A stretch of 64,000 nt of DNA from Shimia ponticola (GCF_007995215.1 NZ_VCDK01000003.1:1178001-1242000); one strand, 5' to 3'; counted from the first letter of the stretch, positions 8,819 through 18,967 are shown. The notes: generated from the letters alone by a model not told the origin. Program-made: numbers and translations.

Positions 8819-9778
8819 TCAGACGTTTGAAGCGAACTCGGGTAAGATGACCTCGGCCAACTGGCGCAGCGTGTCCTCGGTGTCCGCGTAATTGAAACGC
8901 AGATTGATCGCGACATGGTTCACGCCCAGCGCCTCGATCTCTTTCAAATACCGTAGCAAATACTCAACCCCGCTTGAAAACCCCAGATGGATTGGGCGCG
9001 CAGGCGCATCCGCTGCAGACATGAGATTGATGTAAAGTGACTGCATGACGGGCTTGTCCACGTCACAGGCCTCCGCAACGCGCGCCCTATAGCCTTCGAC
9101 AATGGATTGCTGCATCGCTGCGGGGCGTGGATAGGTGATAAAGCCATCCATATGCTCTGCGCCCCACTCAGGCGGTTGCTGGCATCCCCCGGTAATCAGC
9201 ATGGGAATGCGGCCTGCCGTGGGTTTGGGCAGAACATCGACATGCCCATTCAAACGCCCGAACCCGTTCTCAAGCCTCGGGTTCGTATGAAAGGCAGCCT
9301 TCATGTACTCGACACTTTCACGAAACCGCATGCCGCGTGTCTCGTAGTCGATGGCCATCGCCGGGTATTCTTCCGGCCGGTCACCAGACGCCACTCCCAA
9401 AAGCATCCGTCCACCAGAAAGAACATCAACAGACGCCGCCGCCTTGGCCAGATGCGCAGGGTGGCGCAGCGGCAGGATTGCGCTTGCGATGCCGATGCCG
9501 ATCCGGTCGGTCTGCATGGCCAGCGCCCCAAGGTAAACGAACGGATCAAACATCTGACCGACATCGCCGAAACTTGGCACCTCAAACGGAATATCCCGCA
9601 GCCAAACCGCTGCAAATCCCAGCTCTTCCGCCAGACGCACGCGGTCTATATGGCGGTCCATCGCGGGACGTTCTTCGGGCAGGTAATCCTCAATCGGCAC
9701 CACCAGCCCGAGCGACAGCCGACCGGGTTGAAAGGTCTGAGCATAGGCCCTGTTGAGGCTGGCAAAGGGTTTCGTCAC
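8819..9778 (-). CDS. LLM-class flavin-dependent oxidoreductase
   Basis: The 319-residue product is a luciferase-like (F420/FMN) TIM-barrel oxidoreductase. It starts with a strand-forming LSLGLVVPIEDYLP, has GFAAVWLRDIPF where the family puts its second barrel strand, and carries IGIGIASAILPLRHPAHLAKAAASVDVLSGGR. That run is the hallmark of the family, followed by GVASGDRPEEYPA. The substrate is unknown; relatives include alkane-sulfonate and nitrilotriacetate monooxygenases, but no reductase or uptake genes are beside it to suggest one. It is transcribed towards amt and separated from the GNAT gene by about 50 bases. Confidence 0.85.
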   Translation of the reverse strand: MTKPFASLNRAYAQTFQPGRLSLGLVVPIEDYLPEERPAMDRHIDRVRLAEELGFAAVWLRDIPFEVPSFGDVGQMFDPFVYLGALAMQTDRIGIGIASAILPLRHPAHLAKAAASVDVLSGGRMLLGVASGDRPEEYPAMAIDYETRGMRFRESVEYMKAAFHTNPRLENGFGRLNGHVDVLPKPTAGRIPMLITGGCQQPPEWGAEHMDGFITYPRPAAMQQSIVEGYRARVAEACDVDKPVMQSLYINLMSAADAPARPIHLGFSSGVEYLLRYLKEIEALGVNHVAINLRFNYADTEDTLRQLAEVILPEFASNV

Positions 9779-9831
9779 GGGCAGCAGGTCCTTTGGTTCG
9801 TTTCCCAGCCGACCTTATGGACTATCCCCCG

Positions 9832-10275
9832 CTAGTCGAGCCGTTTCTCAAGGTAATAGAAAGCTTGCGTCCCTTCGTAATCAGCCAGCGTGCCGAACAC
9901 AGAATAGCCAAGCCGTTCGTAGAGCCGTCGAGCCCCTTCGCTGCGGGTCTCGATTTGGATGCGGATGCAATGTGCCATCCGCGCGTGCGCCTCTGCTTTT
10001 CGCAGCAAAGCCTCACCAATTCCCTGCCCGCGAAGATCAGGATGGACCCAAAGCTGAGAAACGCGAGCCGATCGAAAGGCGATCTCACCGCGACACCCCG
10101 CGCGTAACGCGCCGCTGTCATCGGTCACCGAAAGCAGGAACGGCCGCAAGTCGGCCTCTGTCAGCGTTTGCCCCGCCTCCTCCAATCCCTTTTGCAGCGC
10201 GAGGCCAAGCGCTTTGGGGACAGGCGTGTGAAGCTCAATGCCAGGTTCTTCATTCGACACTGCCGATCCTCCCAA
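9832..10275 (-). CDS. GNAT-family N-acetyltransferase
   Basis: The 147-residue product has the acetyl-CoA-binding motif A in VSQLWVHPDLRGQGIGEALLRKAEAHAR (pyrophosphate loop R-G-Q-G-I-G), and motif B with ARRLYERLGYSVFGTL. It is a single GNAT domain. The N-terminal extension up to about residue 45 is less typical. The substrate cannot be told. It follows ileS on the same strand but beyond a terminator, so it probably has its own promoter. The ATG at 10275 begins ten bases from that terminator; a GTG six codons in (VSNEEPG) is an alternative. Confidence 0.8.
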   Translation of the reverse strand: MGGSAVSNEEPGIELHTPVPKALGLALQKGLEEAGQTLTEADLRPFLLSVTDDSGALRAGCRGEIAFRSARVSQLWVHPDLRGQGIGEALLRKAEAHARMAHCIRIQIETRSEGARRLYERLGYSVFGTLADYEGTQAFYYLEKRLD

Positions 10276-10280
10276 CCAAC

Positions 10281-10309
10281 AAAAAGGCCCCGCCGCACCG
10301 GCAGGGCCT
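10281..10309 (-). terminator. Rho-independent terminator after ileS
   Basis: Read on the minus strand, AGGCCCTGCCG and CGGCGGGGCCT form an 11-bp stem with one G-T pair around a three-base loop, followed by TTTTT. It lies 22 bases after the ileS stop. Confidence 0.88.
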
Positions 10310-10331
10310 GAATGATAGGTCGCGAGCGCGC

Positions 10332-13277
10332 TTAACCCAGCGCGTCGTTACAGCGACCGCAGACGCCCCCATGCGCATGGCTGCCAACGTCTGGCAGGAT
10401 CTTCCAGCAACGCTGACATTTCTCACCCTCAGCCTGGGAGAATGTCACGCCGATCCCTGCCGTGTCGTCGAGGGCAAACGCGCCATCGGGTGCGGTCCCT
10501 TCCGTCACTGTGATGTCCGAGGTGATGCAGATGTCGTCAAACGCAGTATCCGCCAGAACAGCCGCTGTATCGCCATCGACATAGACAGTCGGCGCCGCCT
10601 CAAGGCTTGCCCCGATGGTCTTTTCACGACGCTCAACCTCCAGCGCACCGGTCACGACACGGCGCACCTTGCGAATGGTGGACCATTTGGCCGCCAAGGC
10701 GTCATCTTTCCATGCCTCAGGCGTCTCCGGGATGTCGATCAAGTGAACCGAACCTTCGCCGCCGGACCGCTCCAGATAGACCTCTTCCATGGTGAAAACG
10801 AGGATCGGCGCGAGCCACGTGTTCAAGCGCTCAAGGATCAAATCAAGCACATGACGGCAAGCGCGGCGGCGCGCGGTGTCGCCATCGCAGTAGAGCGCGT
10901 CCTTGCGAATATCGAAATAGAACGCCGACAGCTCGACCGTCGCAAAGTTGAAGATCGCCTGAAAGACGCCTTGGAAATTGAAGGCGCCGTATCCCGCGCG
11001 CACCTCAGCATCCAGTTCCGCCAAACGGTGCAACACCCAGCGCTCCAGTTCAGGCATTTCGGCCACGTCCACGGCAGGCGAGCCTTCGACACGCGAGCCA
11101 AGCAAAAAGCGGAACGTGTTGCGCAAGCGGCGATAGCTGTCGGCGACCCCTTTCAGGATTTCAGGCCCGATCCGCTGGTCGGCGGTATAGTCGGTCTGAG
11201 CCACCCAGAGGCGCAGGATGTCCGCACCGTATTGTTTGATGACGTCTTCTGGCGGGGTGATGTTGCCCAGCGATTTGGACTGTTTGAAGCCCTTTTCATC
11301 CAGCGTCATACCGTGCGTCACGACATTGCGATAGGGCGCACGCCCTGTGGTGCCGACCGACTGCAAGAGCGAGGAATGGAACCACCCGCGGTGCTGGTCG
11401 GTGCCTTCCATATAGACATCCGCGATCCCGTCTTCGGTGCCGTCTTCGCGATCACGCAGCGTAAAGGCATGGGTCGAGCCCGAGTCGAACCAGACGTCGA
11501 GGATATCCATGACCTGATCATAATCTTCAGGGTTCACGATGCCCGACAAGAACCGCTCTTTCGCGCCGTCTTCGTACCACGCATCCGCTCCTTCGGCCTC
11601 AAAGGCATCCGCGATGCGGCGGTTGACCTCTTCATTTCGCAGAAGGAATTCTTCATCCGTTGGCAACGCGCCTTTCTTGGTAAAGCAGGTCAACGGCACG
11701 CCCCACGCCCTCTGACGCGACAGCACCCAGTCCGGGCGGCTTTCCATCATCGAATGCAGACGGTTGCGACCTGATTGGGGCGTCCATTTCACATTGTCGA
11801 TTTCGGTCAGCGCACGTTCGCGGATCGTGGTGCCATGCGTGTCAAGACCATCGCCCACAGGTTTATCAATCGCGGCAAACCATTGCGGCGTGTTGCGGTA
11901 GATCACCGGAGCTTTGGAGCGCCAGGAATGCGGATAGCTGTGCTTGATCTTACCGCGCGCAAGCAGACCGCCTTCTTCGACCAGCTTGTTGATCACGGCG
12001 GTGTTCGCGTCACCCTCACCACCTTTGCGCGACAGGATGTATTTGCCACCAAAGAACGGCAGATCCTGACGGAAGCTGCCGTCGTCCATCACATTGTAGG
12101 TGATGACTTGGTTCAGCATGTTCAGGTCACGATAGAGTTCATATTCCTCCATCCCGTGAGATGGCGCGCAATGAACAAAGCCGGTGCCTTCGGTGTCGGT
12201 CACAAACTCGGCTGCGCGGAAGTCGCGGAGATCATCCCATTCGCCATTACCACCTTCGGCCCCGGCCAGCGGGTGAGAAAGTGCGAGACCTTTGAGTTCT
12301 TCCGCGCTGACATCGCGGAGGCGGGTGTACTGCCCCTCTTCCAGCCGCGCGCGTTTGAACACATCCGCCGCCAAGTTGTCGGCCAGAAGGTATCGCTCAC
12401 CCACCTTGGCCCAGCATTCGTCGGGTGTGCCTGTGATCTCATAAAGGCCGTAAGCAATGCTTTCGCCGTACACGACCGCCTTGTTCGACGGCATGGTCCA
12501 AGGCGTTGTGGTCCAGATAACCACGAAAGCATTCTGCAGTTCATGCGCGCGCATGTCGGCAGAGGTCAACTTGGTCAGGTCAGGCGTCTTATCACCAGGC
12601 ACCTGCCCCGCCACGCGGAACTTCACCCAGATCGTGAAGCTGTCCTTGTCGTGATACTCGACCTCGGCCTCGGCCAGTGCGGTTTGTTCAATCGGCGACC
12701 ACATCACTGGCTTTGAGCCCTGATACAAAGTCCCGTTCATCAGGAACTTCATGAACTCTTCCGCGATCACCCGTTCGGCGTGGAAATCCATCGTGAGATA
12801 GGGCTTGTCCCAGTTGCCTGTGATCCCCAGCCGCTTGAACTCATCCCGCTGGATATCGACCCAGCCTTCCGCGAATTTCCGGCACTCGGCCCGGAATTCG
12901 TTGATCGGCACAGCGTCCTTGTTCTTGCCCTTCTTGCGGTACTGCTCTTCGATCTTCCATTCGATCGGAAGACCATGACAGTCCCAGCCCGGGATATAAC
13001 GCGCGTCATGGCCCATCATCTGATGCGAGCGCACGATGATATCCTTGATCGTCTTGTTCAGCGCGTGGCCGATATGCAGATGGCCATTCGCATAGGGCGG
13101 GCCGTCATGCAGTGTAAACGGCTCGCGGCCCTTTGCATCCCGAAGGGTGTGATAGACCTTCAGTTCCTCCCAACGCTTGAGCCATTCAGGCTCGCGCTTG
13201 GGCAGGCCCGCACGCATGGGAAAGTCGGTTTCAGGCAGATTGAGGGTGTCTTTGTAGTCGATGGATTGATCAGACAT
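10332..13277 (-). CDS. ileS: Isoleucyl-tRNA synthetase
   Basis: Charges tRNA-Ile. The 981-residue product is full length for the bacterial type. The class I HIGH motif shows as HLHIGHALNKTIKD near residue 68, with YIPGWDCHGLPIEWK after it. The second signature is KQSKSLGN, the KMSKS variant. The C-terminus carries the zinc-binding GEKCQRCWKILPD and GVCGRCNDALG. The central editing domain is intact. No T-box leader was seen in the upstream 200 bases, as expected for a proteobacterium. A terminator lies downstream. Confidence 0.97.
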   Translation of the reverse strand: MSDQSIDYKDTLNLPETDFPMRAGLPKREPEWLKRWEELKVYHTLRDAKGREPFTLHDGPPYANGHLHIGHALNKTIKDIIVRSHQMMGHDARYIPGWDCHGLPIEWKIEEQYRKKGKNKDAVPINEFRAECRKFAEGWVDIQRDEFKRLGITGNWDKPYLTMDFHAERVIAEEFMKFLMNGTLYQGSKPVMWSPIEQTALAEAEVEYHDKDSFTIWVKFRVAGQVPGDKTPDLTKLTSADMRAHELQNAFVVIWTTTPWTMPSNKAVVYGESIAYGLYEITGTPDECWAKVGERYLLADNLAADVFKRARLEEGQYTRLRDVSAEELKGLALSHPLAGAEGGNGEWDDLRDFRAAEFVTDTEGTGFVHCAPSHGMEEYELYRDLNMLNQVITYNVMDDGSFRQDLPFFGGKYILSRKGGEGDANTAVINKLVEEGGLLARGKIKHSYPHSWRSKAPVIYRNTPQWFAAIDKPVGDGLDTHGTTIRERALTEIDNVKWTPQSGRNRLHSMMESRPDWVLSRQRAWGVPLTCFTKKGALPTDEEFLLRNEEVNRRIADAFEAEGADAWYEDGAKERFLSGIVNPEDYDQVMDILDVWFDSGSTHAFTLRDREDGTEDGIADVYMEGTDQHRGWFHSSLLQSVGTTGRAPYRNVVTHGMTLDEKGFKQSKSLGNITPPEDVIKQYGADILRLWVAQTDYTADQRIGPEILKGVADSYRRLRNTFRFLLGSRVEGSPAVDVAEMPELERWVLHRLAELDAEVRAGYGAFNFQGVFQAIFNFATVELSAFYFDIRKDALYCDGDTARRRACRHVLDLILERLNTWLAPILVFTMEEVYLERSGGEGSVHLIDIPETPEAWKDDALAAKWSTIRKVRRVVTGALEVERREKTIGASLEAAPTVYVDGDTAAVLADTAFDDICITSDITVTEGTAPDGAFALDDTAGIGVTFSQAEGEKCQRCWKILPDVGSHAHGGVCGRCNDALG

Positions 13278-13475
13278 CGGTTCCGTCCGGATGGAATTTC
13301 GGGAATTGGGCGGCGCGAGGTCTCAAACGCCTTGGCCCGGCGTCTCTAGCTGTCAGAGCGCCGGGGATATAATTCGAATAATGATCACAAAGAGTGTCAT
13401 GCTGGCGGCGTTATATCAGCCGCAACGGTCACGACAAGGAGGCCTTCTGCTTCGCTTACTGTCGCCGGAGCAATT

Positions 13476-13499
13476 GAGTATTTTTGAAACATAGAAGGG
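13476..13499 (-). repeat. Dispersed 24-bp repeat, copy 2
   Basis: On the minus strand this reads CTTCTATGTTTCAAAAATAC with one flanking match on the right and a partial one on the left (CCCTT in place of TCCTT). It starts about 12 bases after the stop of the flavoprotein gene at 13512 and points the same way as that gene, the same placement as copy 1. Confidence 0.85.
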
Positions 13500-13511
13500 T
13501 CAGGCTACGCC

Positions 13512-15134
13512 CTATCCCACGCTTTGGACATGTTCCCAGACCTTTGAGATCACCACCGATCCTTCGCCCACGGAACTGGCCACACGTTTGACCGATCCGG
13601 CCCGCACATCGCCGACGGCGAAGATGCCCGGATGCGATGTTCCATAGGGGCTGTCGGCGCCCACCTTGGGCCCGGTTTTGACGAAGCCTTTTTCATCCAG
13701 TTGCACGAGGCCAGACAGCCATTCGGTGTTCGGTGCGGCGCCTACCATGATGAAAACAGCGCAGGTTGGGATGGTAAACTCTTGCCCTGCCTGCCCGTCA
13801 CGGATGGTGATGCCCGTCAGGTCCTCGTCACCGTGCAACTCTGTCATTTGCGTTTGAAAGTGGATGGTGATCGCGGGATCGGCCTCTAAGCGGCTGAGCA
13901 AGTAATCTGACATCGACGCCGCAAGGGACGGGCCACGCACCAGCACATGCACGTGTTTGGCTGTGCGGCTGAGATACATCGCCGCCTGCCCAGCCGAATT
14001 GCCGCCGCCGATCACAACCACTTCGGACCCACGGCAATAGCGCGCCTCGACCTCCGTCGCAGCATAGTAGATGCCCGCGCCTTCGAATTCTTCCAACCGG
14101 TTGATCGGCAGTCGGCGGTATTGCACGCCCGTTGCCACGACGATGGATTTCGCACAGGTCACAGTGCCGTCGCCCAGCGTCACGTCGAAAATGCCGTCCT
14201 CGCGGTGTTCCAACGCGGTGGCCCGACGCGGCACGGCAAAGCGCGTGCCAAACTTCATCGCCTGCACCTCGCCCCGCCAGACCAGATCACCGCCGCTGAT
14301 GCCAGTCGGGAAACCCATGTAGTTTTCAATCCGGCTCGACGTGCCTGCCTGCCCTCCGATGGTCAGGTCCTCAATCACCAGAGCGCTAAGCCCTTCGGCC
14401 CCGGCATAAACACCTGCCGCCACACCTGCGGGGCCGCCGCCGACGATCAGCACGTCATGCAGTTCGCGGTCGCCCAGCGCCATGTCATAGCCCAACAGGC
14501 GCGCGACCTTCGCGGGCGTCGGGTCTTCGATGACGTTGTTCTTGCCAAAGATCACAGCTGGCTCGGTCGGCATGATCGAACAGGTTTCCGATATCTCATG
14601 CGCCTCGCCCGACCCGATTTCGATCACGCGGTAGGGGATCCTGTTGCGCCCGGCGAATTGCTGAATGCGCCGAATATCGCGATCCACGTCTGCGCCGATC
14701 AGCAGCAGGCCTGCTTGATTGCTCTCCAAGAGCCTGCGCCGCCGCGCCGCCATGACCGTGATGATGATATCCGACATCTCGGGGATTTGGCTCATCAGGT
14801 TCAGCATGGCTTCACGCTCCACCCGAATGATCCGCGACGGCATGGTTGTGCGCGCGCCCATCATCGCGTTGCCGCCGTTCAGAAAACTGATCTCGCCAAA
14901 CCATTGCGTGGGACCCAGCGTGCCTTCGCCGTAGCGCTCACCCGTCACGGGATCGATGGCTTCGACTTCACCCTCTTCGACATAGAAAAACGCCTCGATC
15001 GGCGCGCCCGTCTGCTGCAGGACGTGCCCGGCGGGATGGTCCTGCACCTCACCCAACTTGCGCATCCGATCGACGTGGCGCGAGTCCAGCGGTCTGCGCT
15101 GATAAGTGGTCAGGTCAATCGCGAGCGTTTCCAT
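13512..15134 (-). CDS. Cyclic-nucleotide-binding and thioredoxin-reductase-like flavoprotein
   Basis: The 540-residue product joins three parts. A cyclic-nucleotide-binding-like domain spans about residues 15-130 (EAFFYVEEGEVEAID, LGPTQWFGEISFLNG). A thioredoxin-fold-like segment spans about 143-215. A TrxB-like FAD/NAD(P)H module follows, with GGGPAG at 232-237 and GGGNSAG at 376-382. Where thioredoxin reductase has its redox CxxC, this protein reads YYAATEVEARYC (356-367), so the classical disulfide is absent. The electron acceptor is therefore unknown. The ATG at 15134 follows AAGGA; a TTG six codons upstream is possible. Its start overlaps the end of the ycjF-like gene by 20 bases. Confidence 0.88.
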   Translation of the reverse strand: METLAIDLTTYQRRPLDSRHVDRMRKLGEVQDHPAGHVLQQTGAPIEAFFYVEEGEVEAIDPVTGERYGEGTLGPTQWFGEISFLNGGNAMMGARTTMPSRIIRVEREAMLNLMSQIPEMSDIIITVMAARRRRLLESNQAGLLLIGADVDRDIRRIQQFAGRNRIPYRVIEIGSGEAHEISETCSIMPTEPAVIFGKNNVIEDPTPAKVARLLGYDMALGDRELHDVLIVGGGPAGVAAGVYAGAEGLSALVIEDLTIGGQAGTSSRIENYMGFPTGISGGDLVWRGEVQAMKFGTRFAVPRRATALEHREDGIFDVTLGDGTVTCAKSIVVATGVQYRRLPINRLEEFEGAGIYYAATEVEARYCRGSEVVVIGGGNSAGQAAMYLSRTAKHVHVLVRGPSLAASMSDYLLSRLEADPAITIHFQTQMTELHGDEDLTGITIRDGQAGQEFTIPTCAVFIMVGAAPNTEWLSGLVQLDEKGFVKTGPKVGADSPYGTSHPGIFAVGDVRAGSVKRVASSVGEGSVVISKVWEHVQSVG

Positions 15135-16134
15135 TGGCGTCCTTTCGGTCAAATACCCCGGTTAGGGCGCGTGTGATCAACCCTGCCACAGAAGGTCGGG
15201 TGACGGCCTGAAATGGCAAGGGCCGGCACACTTCAATCGCAGCAATCCCAACGCGCGCCGTCAAGGCACCATTGACCAGACCTTCGCCAAAGCGGCGCGA
15301 AAGCTTCGATAGGATCGACCCGCCAGCGACAGAGCCTAAAAGATCATCACCCACTGCAACGGCCCCTGTGGCCACCAGATGCCCCATGACAGCCCGAGCC
15401 AAACGCCAAGACCCGATGGTTCCCGACCGGCCGCCATAGATTTCACCGATCCTGCGGATCATGCGCAGGTTCGCCGTCAGAGCCGATACCACATCGGCAA
15501 GAGCCAGCGGCACAAGAGCGGTGACTGTCGCGACTTGCCGCGCCGCGGCCTCCGCCTCACGCAGAGCTGCGGCGTCCAAAGGGGCCAACACCTCACGTTC
15601 TGTCAGGCCAAGCAAGGCCTCAGCCTCAAAGACCTCATCCATACGCACGGTCACGGTCTCGGTCCCCGGGCGCAACTCGGGACGTCCTGCGTAGAGTTTG
15701 CCAATCGCCTTTGCTACTTCCTTGGCCTCAGCCAAGGACCCGGAAGATGCCGCTGCCAAGGCCTTTTGATGCAGCCTGTCCATGCGTCCCAATCGAAGGA
15801 AAGCGGCCAATTCCTTGAATGCGACAAGAAGTGCAACCAGCGCGAAGGCGGTCACAAGAATGGTCGCCGCAAAGCCCATAACCGGGTTTGCCGCCAAAAG
15901 CGCAGTGATCGCGTTCCACGCTGCCAGTGAGACAAAGAACAGCACCACAGACAGCAAAAGCGACCAGAACCAACGTGCCAATCGGGACGGTTTGCGCGCG
16001 GCAAGCGCCACGACCGTTTGCATCGCCTGCCCGTCAGGGGCCGCCGCATCGGGCACAGCCGGAGCCTCAGCCGGGGTCTGCACCTCTTCGTCTGCGTCGA
16101 GTTCGATCAGAACGGGACCTGTCTTGTCATTCAT
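15115..16134 (-). CDS. YcjF-like inner-membrane protein (TIGR01620/DUF697)
   Basis: The 339-residue product has an acidic, Ala/Pro-rich N-terminus and two close membrane helices at about residues 54-110 (RWFWSLLLSVVLFFVSL and FAATILVTAFALVALLVAF). A long C-terminal domain of the DUF697 type follows (TALVPLALADVVSALTANLRMIRRIGEIYGGRSG). It is the usual partner of YcjX, a P-loop protein of stress-inducible loci. The ATG at 16134 overlaps the ycjX stop (ATGA), so the pair is translationally coupled. The role is not well defined; an envelope function is likely because the pair is tied to the phage-shock regulon in enterobacteria. Confidence 0.85.
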   Translation of the reverse strand: MNDKTGPVLIELDADEEVQTPAEAPAVPDAAAPDGQAMQTVVALAARKPSRLARWFWSLLLSVVLFFVSLAAWNAITALLAANPVMGFAATILVTAFALVALLVAFKELAAFLRLGRMDRLHQKALAAASSGSLAEAKEVAKAIGKLYAGRPELRPGTETVTVRMDEVFEAEALLGLTEREVLAPLDAAALREAEAAARQVATVTALVPLALADVVSALTANLRMIRRIGEIYGGRSGTIGSWRLARAVMGHLVATGAVAVGDDLLGSVAGGSILSKLSRRFGEGLVNGALTARVGIAAIEVCRPLPFQAVTRPSVAGLITRALTGVFDRKDANGNARD

Positions 16135-17591
16135 CTCAGGCGGTCTCCGATCAGGAATTCTGCGGCCTTGTCCAGCCTGATATGAGGCGGCCCATCGCCC
16201 GGTGCGATATCCTGCACCGGGGGGACAAAGCTTTGCACCTGCACATCGCCAAAGGGCCAATCCTCTGCGCCTTCCCGCGCCGGGGCAAGGATACGGGACG
16301 CATCCGTTGGCAATTCGCCGGGATAGAACGCGGCCCGTTTGCCGCTGGCCAACATGCCGGTCACCGCCGCAATCTGGCGCCCGCCGTGATCCAAGCGGTC
16401 CTCTGTCGTGGTCCGCAACGCCGCCAAAGACACGGCCTGTGTTTCGGCACCGGCAAATTGTGCCCTGTCCCGCGCCTCACGGGTCAGGGCATCCATGATC
16501 GCGGTCAGGCGGCCATGCTGTTCGTGGTGCAAATGGTCAGCCTTGGTAGCGGCAAACAAGATGCGGTCCACGCGTTTACCCAACAGAAGCTGGCTCAAAA
16601 ACGCATTCCGACCGGGGCGGAACGCGCCCAGAATGTCGGCCATTGTCTGGCGCAAATCCTCGACCGCGCGTGGCCCGTCGTGGATCGCGCCCAGCACATC
16701 CACGAGTACCACTTGCCGGTCGAGCCGCGCAAAGTGATCCCGAAAAAAGGGGCGCACGACCTTGGCTTTGTAGGCCTCGAACCGGCGTTCCATTTCGCGC
16801 GCGATGGTGCGCCGCGCTGCACCGGAGGCGTCCATCGGCGCAAAGGTCAGAACAGGCGAGCCCTCCAGATCACCCGGCAGCAGGAACCGCCCAGGTGTGC
16901 AGTCGGAAAACCCGCGCGACCTTGCGTCTTTGAGGTAGGTCGTGAAGGTCCGGGCGAGGTCCTGAACCTGCGGTTCGGCATAGGATGTCTTGGCACTGAC
17001 TTTCGCGACCGCCGCCAGATACTCCGCTGCAAAGTCACGCTTTTCCATGCGCGCCAATGTCTCGCGCGACCATGTGCGGAAGTCCTTATCCAACAACGAC
17101 AGGTCCAGCAGCCACTCGCCCGGGTAATCAATGATATCCAGATGCACCGTCTTGGGTCCGCCCAGCGCCCCAAACAAGCCTTGCGGCTGCACCTTTAGCG
17201 ACAGTCGCAATTCGCTCACCGCGCGCGTGCTATCCGGCCAACGCGGCGAGGTCCCGGTCATGGCCATCAGGTGATCTTCGAATTCGAAACGCGGGACGGT
17301 GTCGTCAGGCTGCGGTTGCAGATAAGCCGTCTGGATGGACCCGTTCGCTGCCGCCACCAGTTGCGGCATCCGCCCCCGATCAAGTAGGTTTGCAACCAGC
17401 GAGGTAATGAACACCGTCTTGCCAGCCCGGCTCAGCCCGGTGACCCCCAAGCGGATGACAGGGTCCACAAAGAACCCGGCTACAGTGTCGGTCACACCAG
17501 AAACGCTGCGGGTCACACCCTCTGCAATATCGGAAATAATCACCAAGTCCCCCGCAGTCTGCCGAGCCAAGATAGGAACCGCCACCGGCAA
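16131..17591 (-). CDS. ycjX: YcjX-like P-loop ATPase/GTPase
   Basis: The 486-residue product has a Walker A motif [19 protein letters not shown] near residues 52-70 and the later [21 protein letters not shown] that is typical of YcjX (DUF463). In E. coli ycjX-ycjF is in the Psp regulon, but no pspA-like gene is adjacent here. The N-terminus is uncertain: the residues before [16 protein letters not shown] are not clearly conserved, so translation may start about 16 codons later at a GTG. It overlaps the ycjF-like gene by four bases. A gap of only about 65 bases separates it from the divergent truA. Confidence 0.88.
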   Translation of the reverse strand: MPVAVPILARQTAGDLVIISDIAEGVTRSVSGVTDTVAGFFVDPVIRLGVTGLSRAGKTVFITSLVANLLDRGRMPQLVAAANGSIQTAYLQPQPDDTVPRFEFEDHLMAMTGTSPRWPDSTRAVSELRLSLKVQPQGLFGALGGPKTVHLDIIDYPGEWLLDLSLLDKDFRTWSRETLARMEKRDFAAEYLAAVAKVSAKTSYAEPQVQDLARTFTTYLKDARSRGFSDCTPGRFLLPGDLEGSPVLTFAPMDASGAARRTIAREMERRFEAYKAKVVRPFFRDHFARLDRQVVLVDVLGAIHDGPRAVEDLRQTMADILGAFRPGRNAFLSQLLLGKRVDRILFAATKADHLHHEQHGRLTAIMDALTREARDRAQFAGAETQAVSLAALRTTTEDRLDHGGRQIAAVTGMLASGKRAAFYPGELPTDASRILAPAREGAEDWPFGDVQVQSFVPPVQDIAPGDGPPHIRLDKAAEFLIGDRLR

Positions 17592-17657
17592 TGCCTAGGG
17601 GGAAAGCAGGTCAGCCCCCCGTTGCAAGGCGCACACGCGCGGGCTAAGTCGCCAGCC

Positions 17658-18422
17658 ATGCCCAGATTTGCGTTTCAGGTCGAATATCACGGCGCCCCCT
17701 TTGCCGGGTGGCAACGGCAGGCGGATCAGCCCAGTGTGCAGGGCGCGATAGAGGCTGCCCTGGCAAAGCTGGAACCAGACGTGCCGTCCATTGCTGCCGC
17801 AGGGCGCACCGATGCCGGCGTGCATGGATGGGGGCAGGTCGCCCATGCCGACCTGCAAAAAGACTGGGATCCGTTCCGCCTATCTGAGGCCTTGAATTAT
17901 CACTTGAAGCCACTGCCCGTGGCCATCACGGCCTGCGCAAAGGTGGCGGATGATTGGCACGCCCGGTTTTCCGCCGTCGAACGCGAATACCTGTTCCGCA
18001 TCGTTGCCCGTCGCGCGCCGGTCACTTTGGATGCAGGGCTCGTCTGGCAGGTCTCGAACCGGCTGGACATCGACGCGATGCAAGAGGCCGCACAGCATCT
18101 GATTGGCAAACATGACTTCACGACCTTCCGGTCGTCTATCTGTCAGGCCGCGTCGCCCCTGAAATCCGTGGATGAAATCACCATCACCGACCATCCGTAT
18201 TCCGGCGGGCAAGAGGTGCGGTTCAAGGTCCGGGCACGGTCTTTCCTGCACAATCAGGTGCGAAGTTTCGTTGGGACGCTGGAACGTGTTGGTGCGGGAT
18301 CGTGGGAATCGATCCGGGTAAAAAAGGCCTTGGAAGCCTGCGACCGTTCTGCCTGCGGGCCTGTTTGCCCGCCGCAAGGCCTTGCTTTGGCACGTGTTGG
18401 CTACCCTGATCCGCCGTTCTAG
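17658..18422 (+). CDS. truA: tRNA pseudouridine synthase A
   Basis: TruA makes pseudouridine at positions 38-40 of tRNA anticodon stems. The 254-residue product begins [19 protein letters not shown] and has the catalytic Asp52 within [18 protein letters not shown]. Later motifs are [22 protein letters not shown] and [19 protein letters not shown]. The ATG at 17658 is the start of the conserved part; an open frame 12 codons longer is not needed. The stop overlaps by four bases the stop of the converging gene at 18419. Confidence 0.96.
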   Translation: MPRFAFQVEYHGAPFAGWQRQADQPSVQGAIEAALAKLEPDVPSIAAAGRTDAGVHGWGQVAHADLQKDWDPFRLSEALNYHLKPLPVAITACAKVADDWHARFSAVEREYLFRIVARRAPVTLDAGLVWQVSNRLDIDAMQEAAQHLIGKHDFTTFRSSICQAASPLKSVDEITITDHPYSGGQEVRFKVRARSFLHNQVRSFVGTLERVGAGSWESIRVKKALEACDRSACGPVCPPQGLALARVGYPDPPF

Positions 18423-18967
18423 TCGTTATCCGTGAGACCTGCACCCGCGCCGGCCTGACGCGATTCTTCCGTTTCAGGCACATAGGTCAGATGCGCAAAG
18501 CGCTTCAGCGTTTCCAAAACGGCAGGCTCTGGGTGAAACCGTTCAAGGCTTGCCTCGGGCAGTAGCGCATTCCCAAGCTGAAGCCTGACGCCATCGGTAT
18601 CCGGCAAAACGGCAATCGATGTCCCCGCCGTTGCAGCGCGATGGGCAACGATGGCTGCGCTTGCCGCCGAGAAAGCACCATGGACCTGCGCAGGCGCGTC
18701 CCCTGCCAGAACGCAGTCGCATCCGGCAATGATTGGCGCAAGGCCTGAGCCGCGAATGCTTGGTCCAGCAATCTCGACGCGCCAATCAGACCCCAAAACC
18801 CCGGCAATCTCTGACAGACACTCATCTGTTCCGGCAAACTCGACGGCTTGCGCCACATCCTGACACCACCCAAGGGAAACCCCTGCCCCGCGCAACGCGC
18901 GCAGCAAGAGTGCATAGATTTCCGCGCGGGAATATCCGTCGGTGGCTTGGTTCAGGTCGGCAGCCAC
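18419..18967 (-). CDS. Conserved hypothetical protein (possibly DUF3726-like)
   Basis: I do not recognise this with confidence; a DUF3726 label is a guess from memory. The product is about 182 residues. The start is probably the GTG at 18967, which overlaps the upstream gene's end by 16 bases. It begins [31 protein letters not shown], like an N-terminal helical region, and has a middle portion rich in short hydrophobic and Ala/Gly segments ([28 protein letters not shown]). No signal peptide or membrane helix is seen. The tight linkage with the 543-residue upstream gene suggests a two-gene operon. Confidence 0.7.
   Translation of the reverse strand: MAADLNQATDGYSRAEIYALLLRALRGAGVSLGWCQDVAQAVEFAGTDECLSEIAGVLGSDWRVEIAGPSIRGSGLAPIIAGCDCVLAGDAPAQVHGAFSAASAAIVAHRAATAGTSIAVLPDTDGVRLQLGNALLPEASLERFHPEPAVLETLKRFAHLTYVPETEESRQAGAGAGLTDND

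Noticed and set aside
9753-11774. A 673-codon open frame on the plus strand
   Set aside because: It is antisense to ileS and parts of two other clear genes, has no recognisable motif and is full of residues typical of GC-rich shadow frames.
13278-13475. T-box leader or other riboswitch upstream of ileS
   Set aside because: No T-box sequence, specifier stem or terminator/antiterminator pair was seen, and T-boxes are rare in this group.
13947-15176. A 409-codon plus-strand frame
   Set aside because: Antisense to the flavoprotein gene whose FAD motifs are clear; composition (many His, Arg) is that of a shadow.
16131-17591. Phage-shock (psp) operon
   Set aside because: Only ycjX and ycjF relatives are present; no pspA, pspB, pspC or pspF gene is adjacent.
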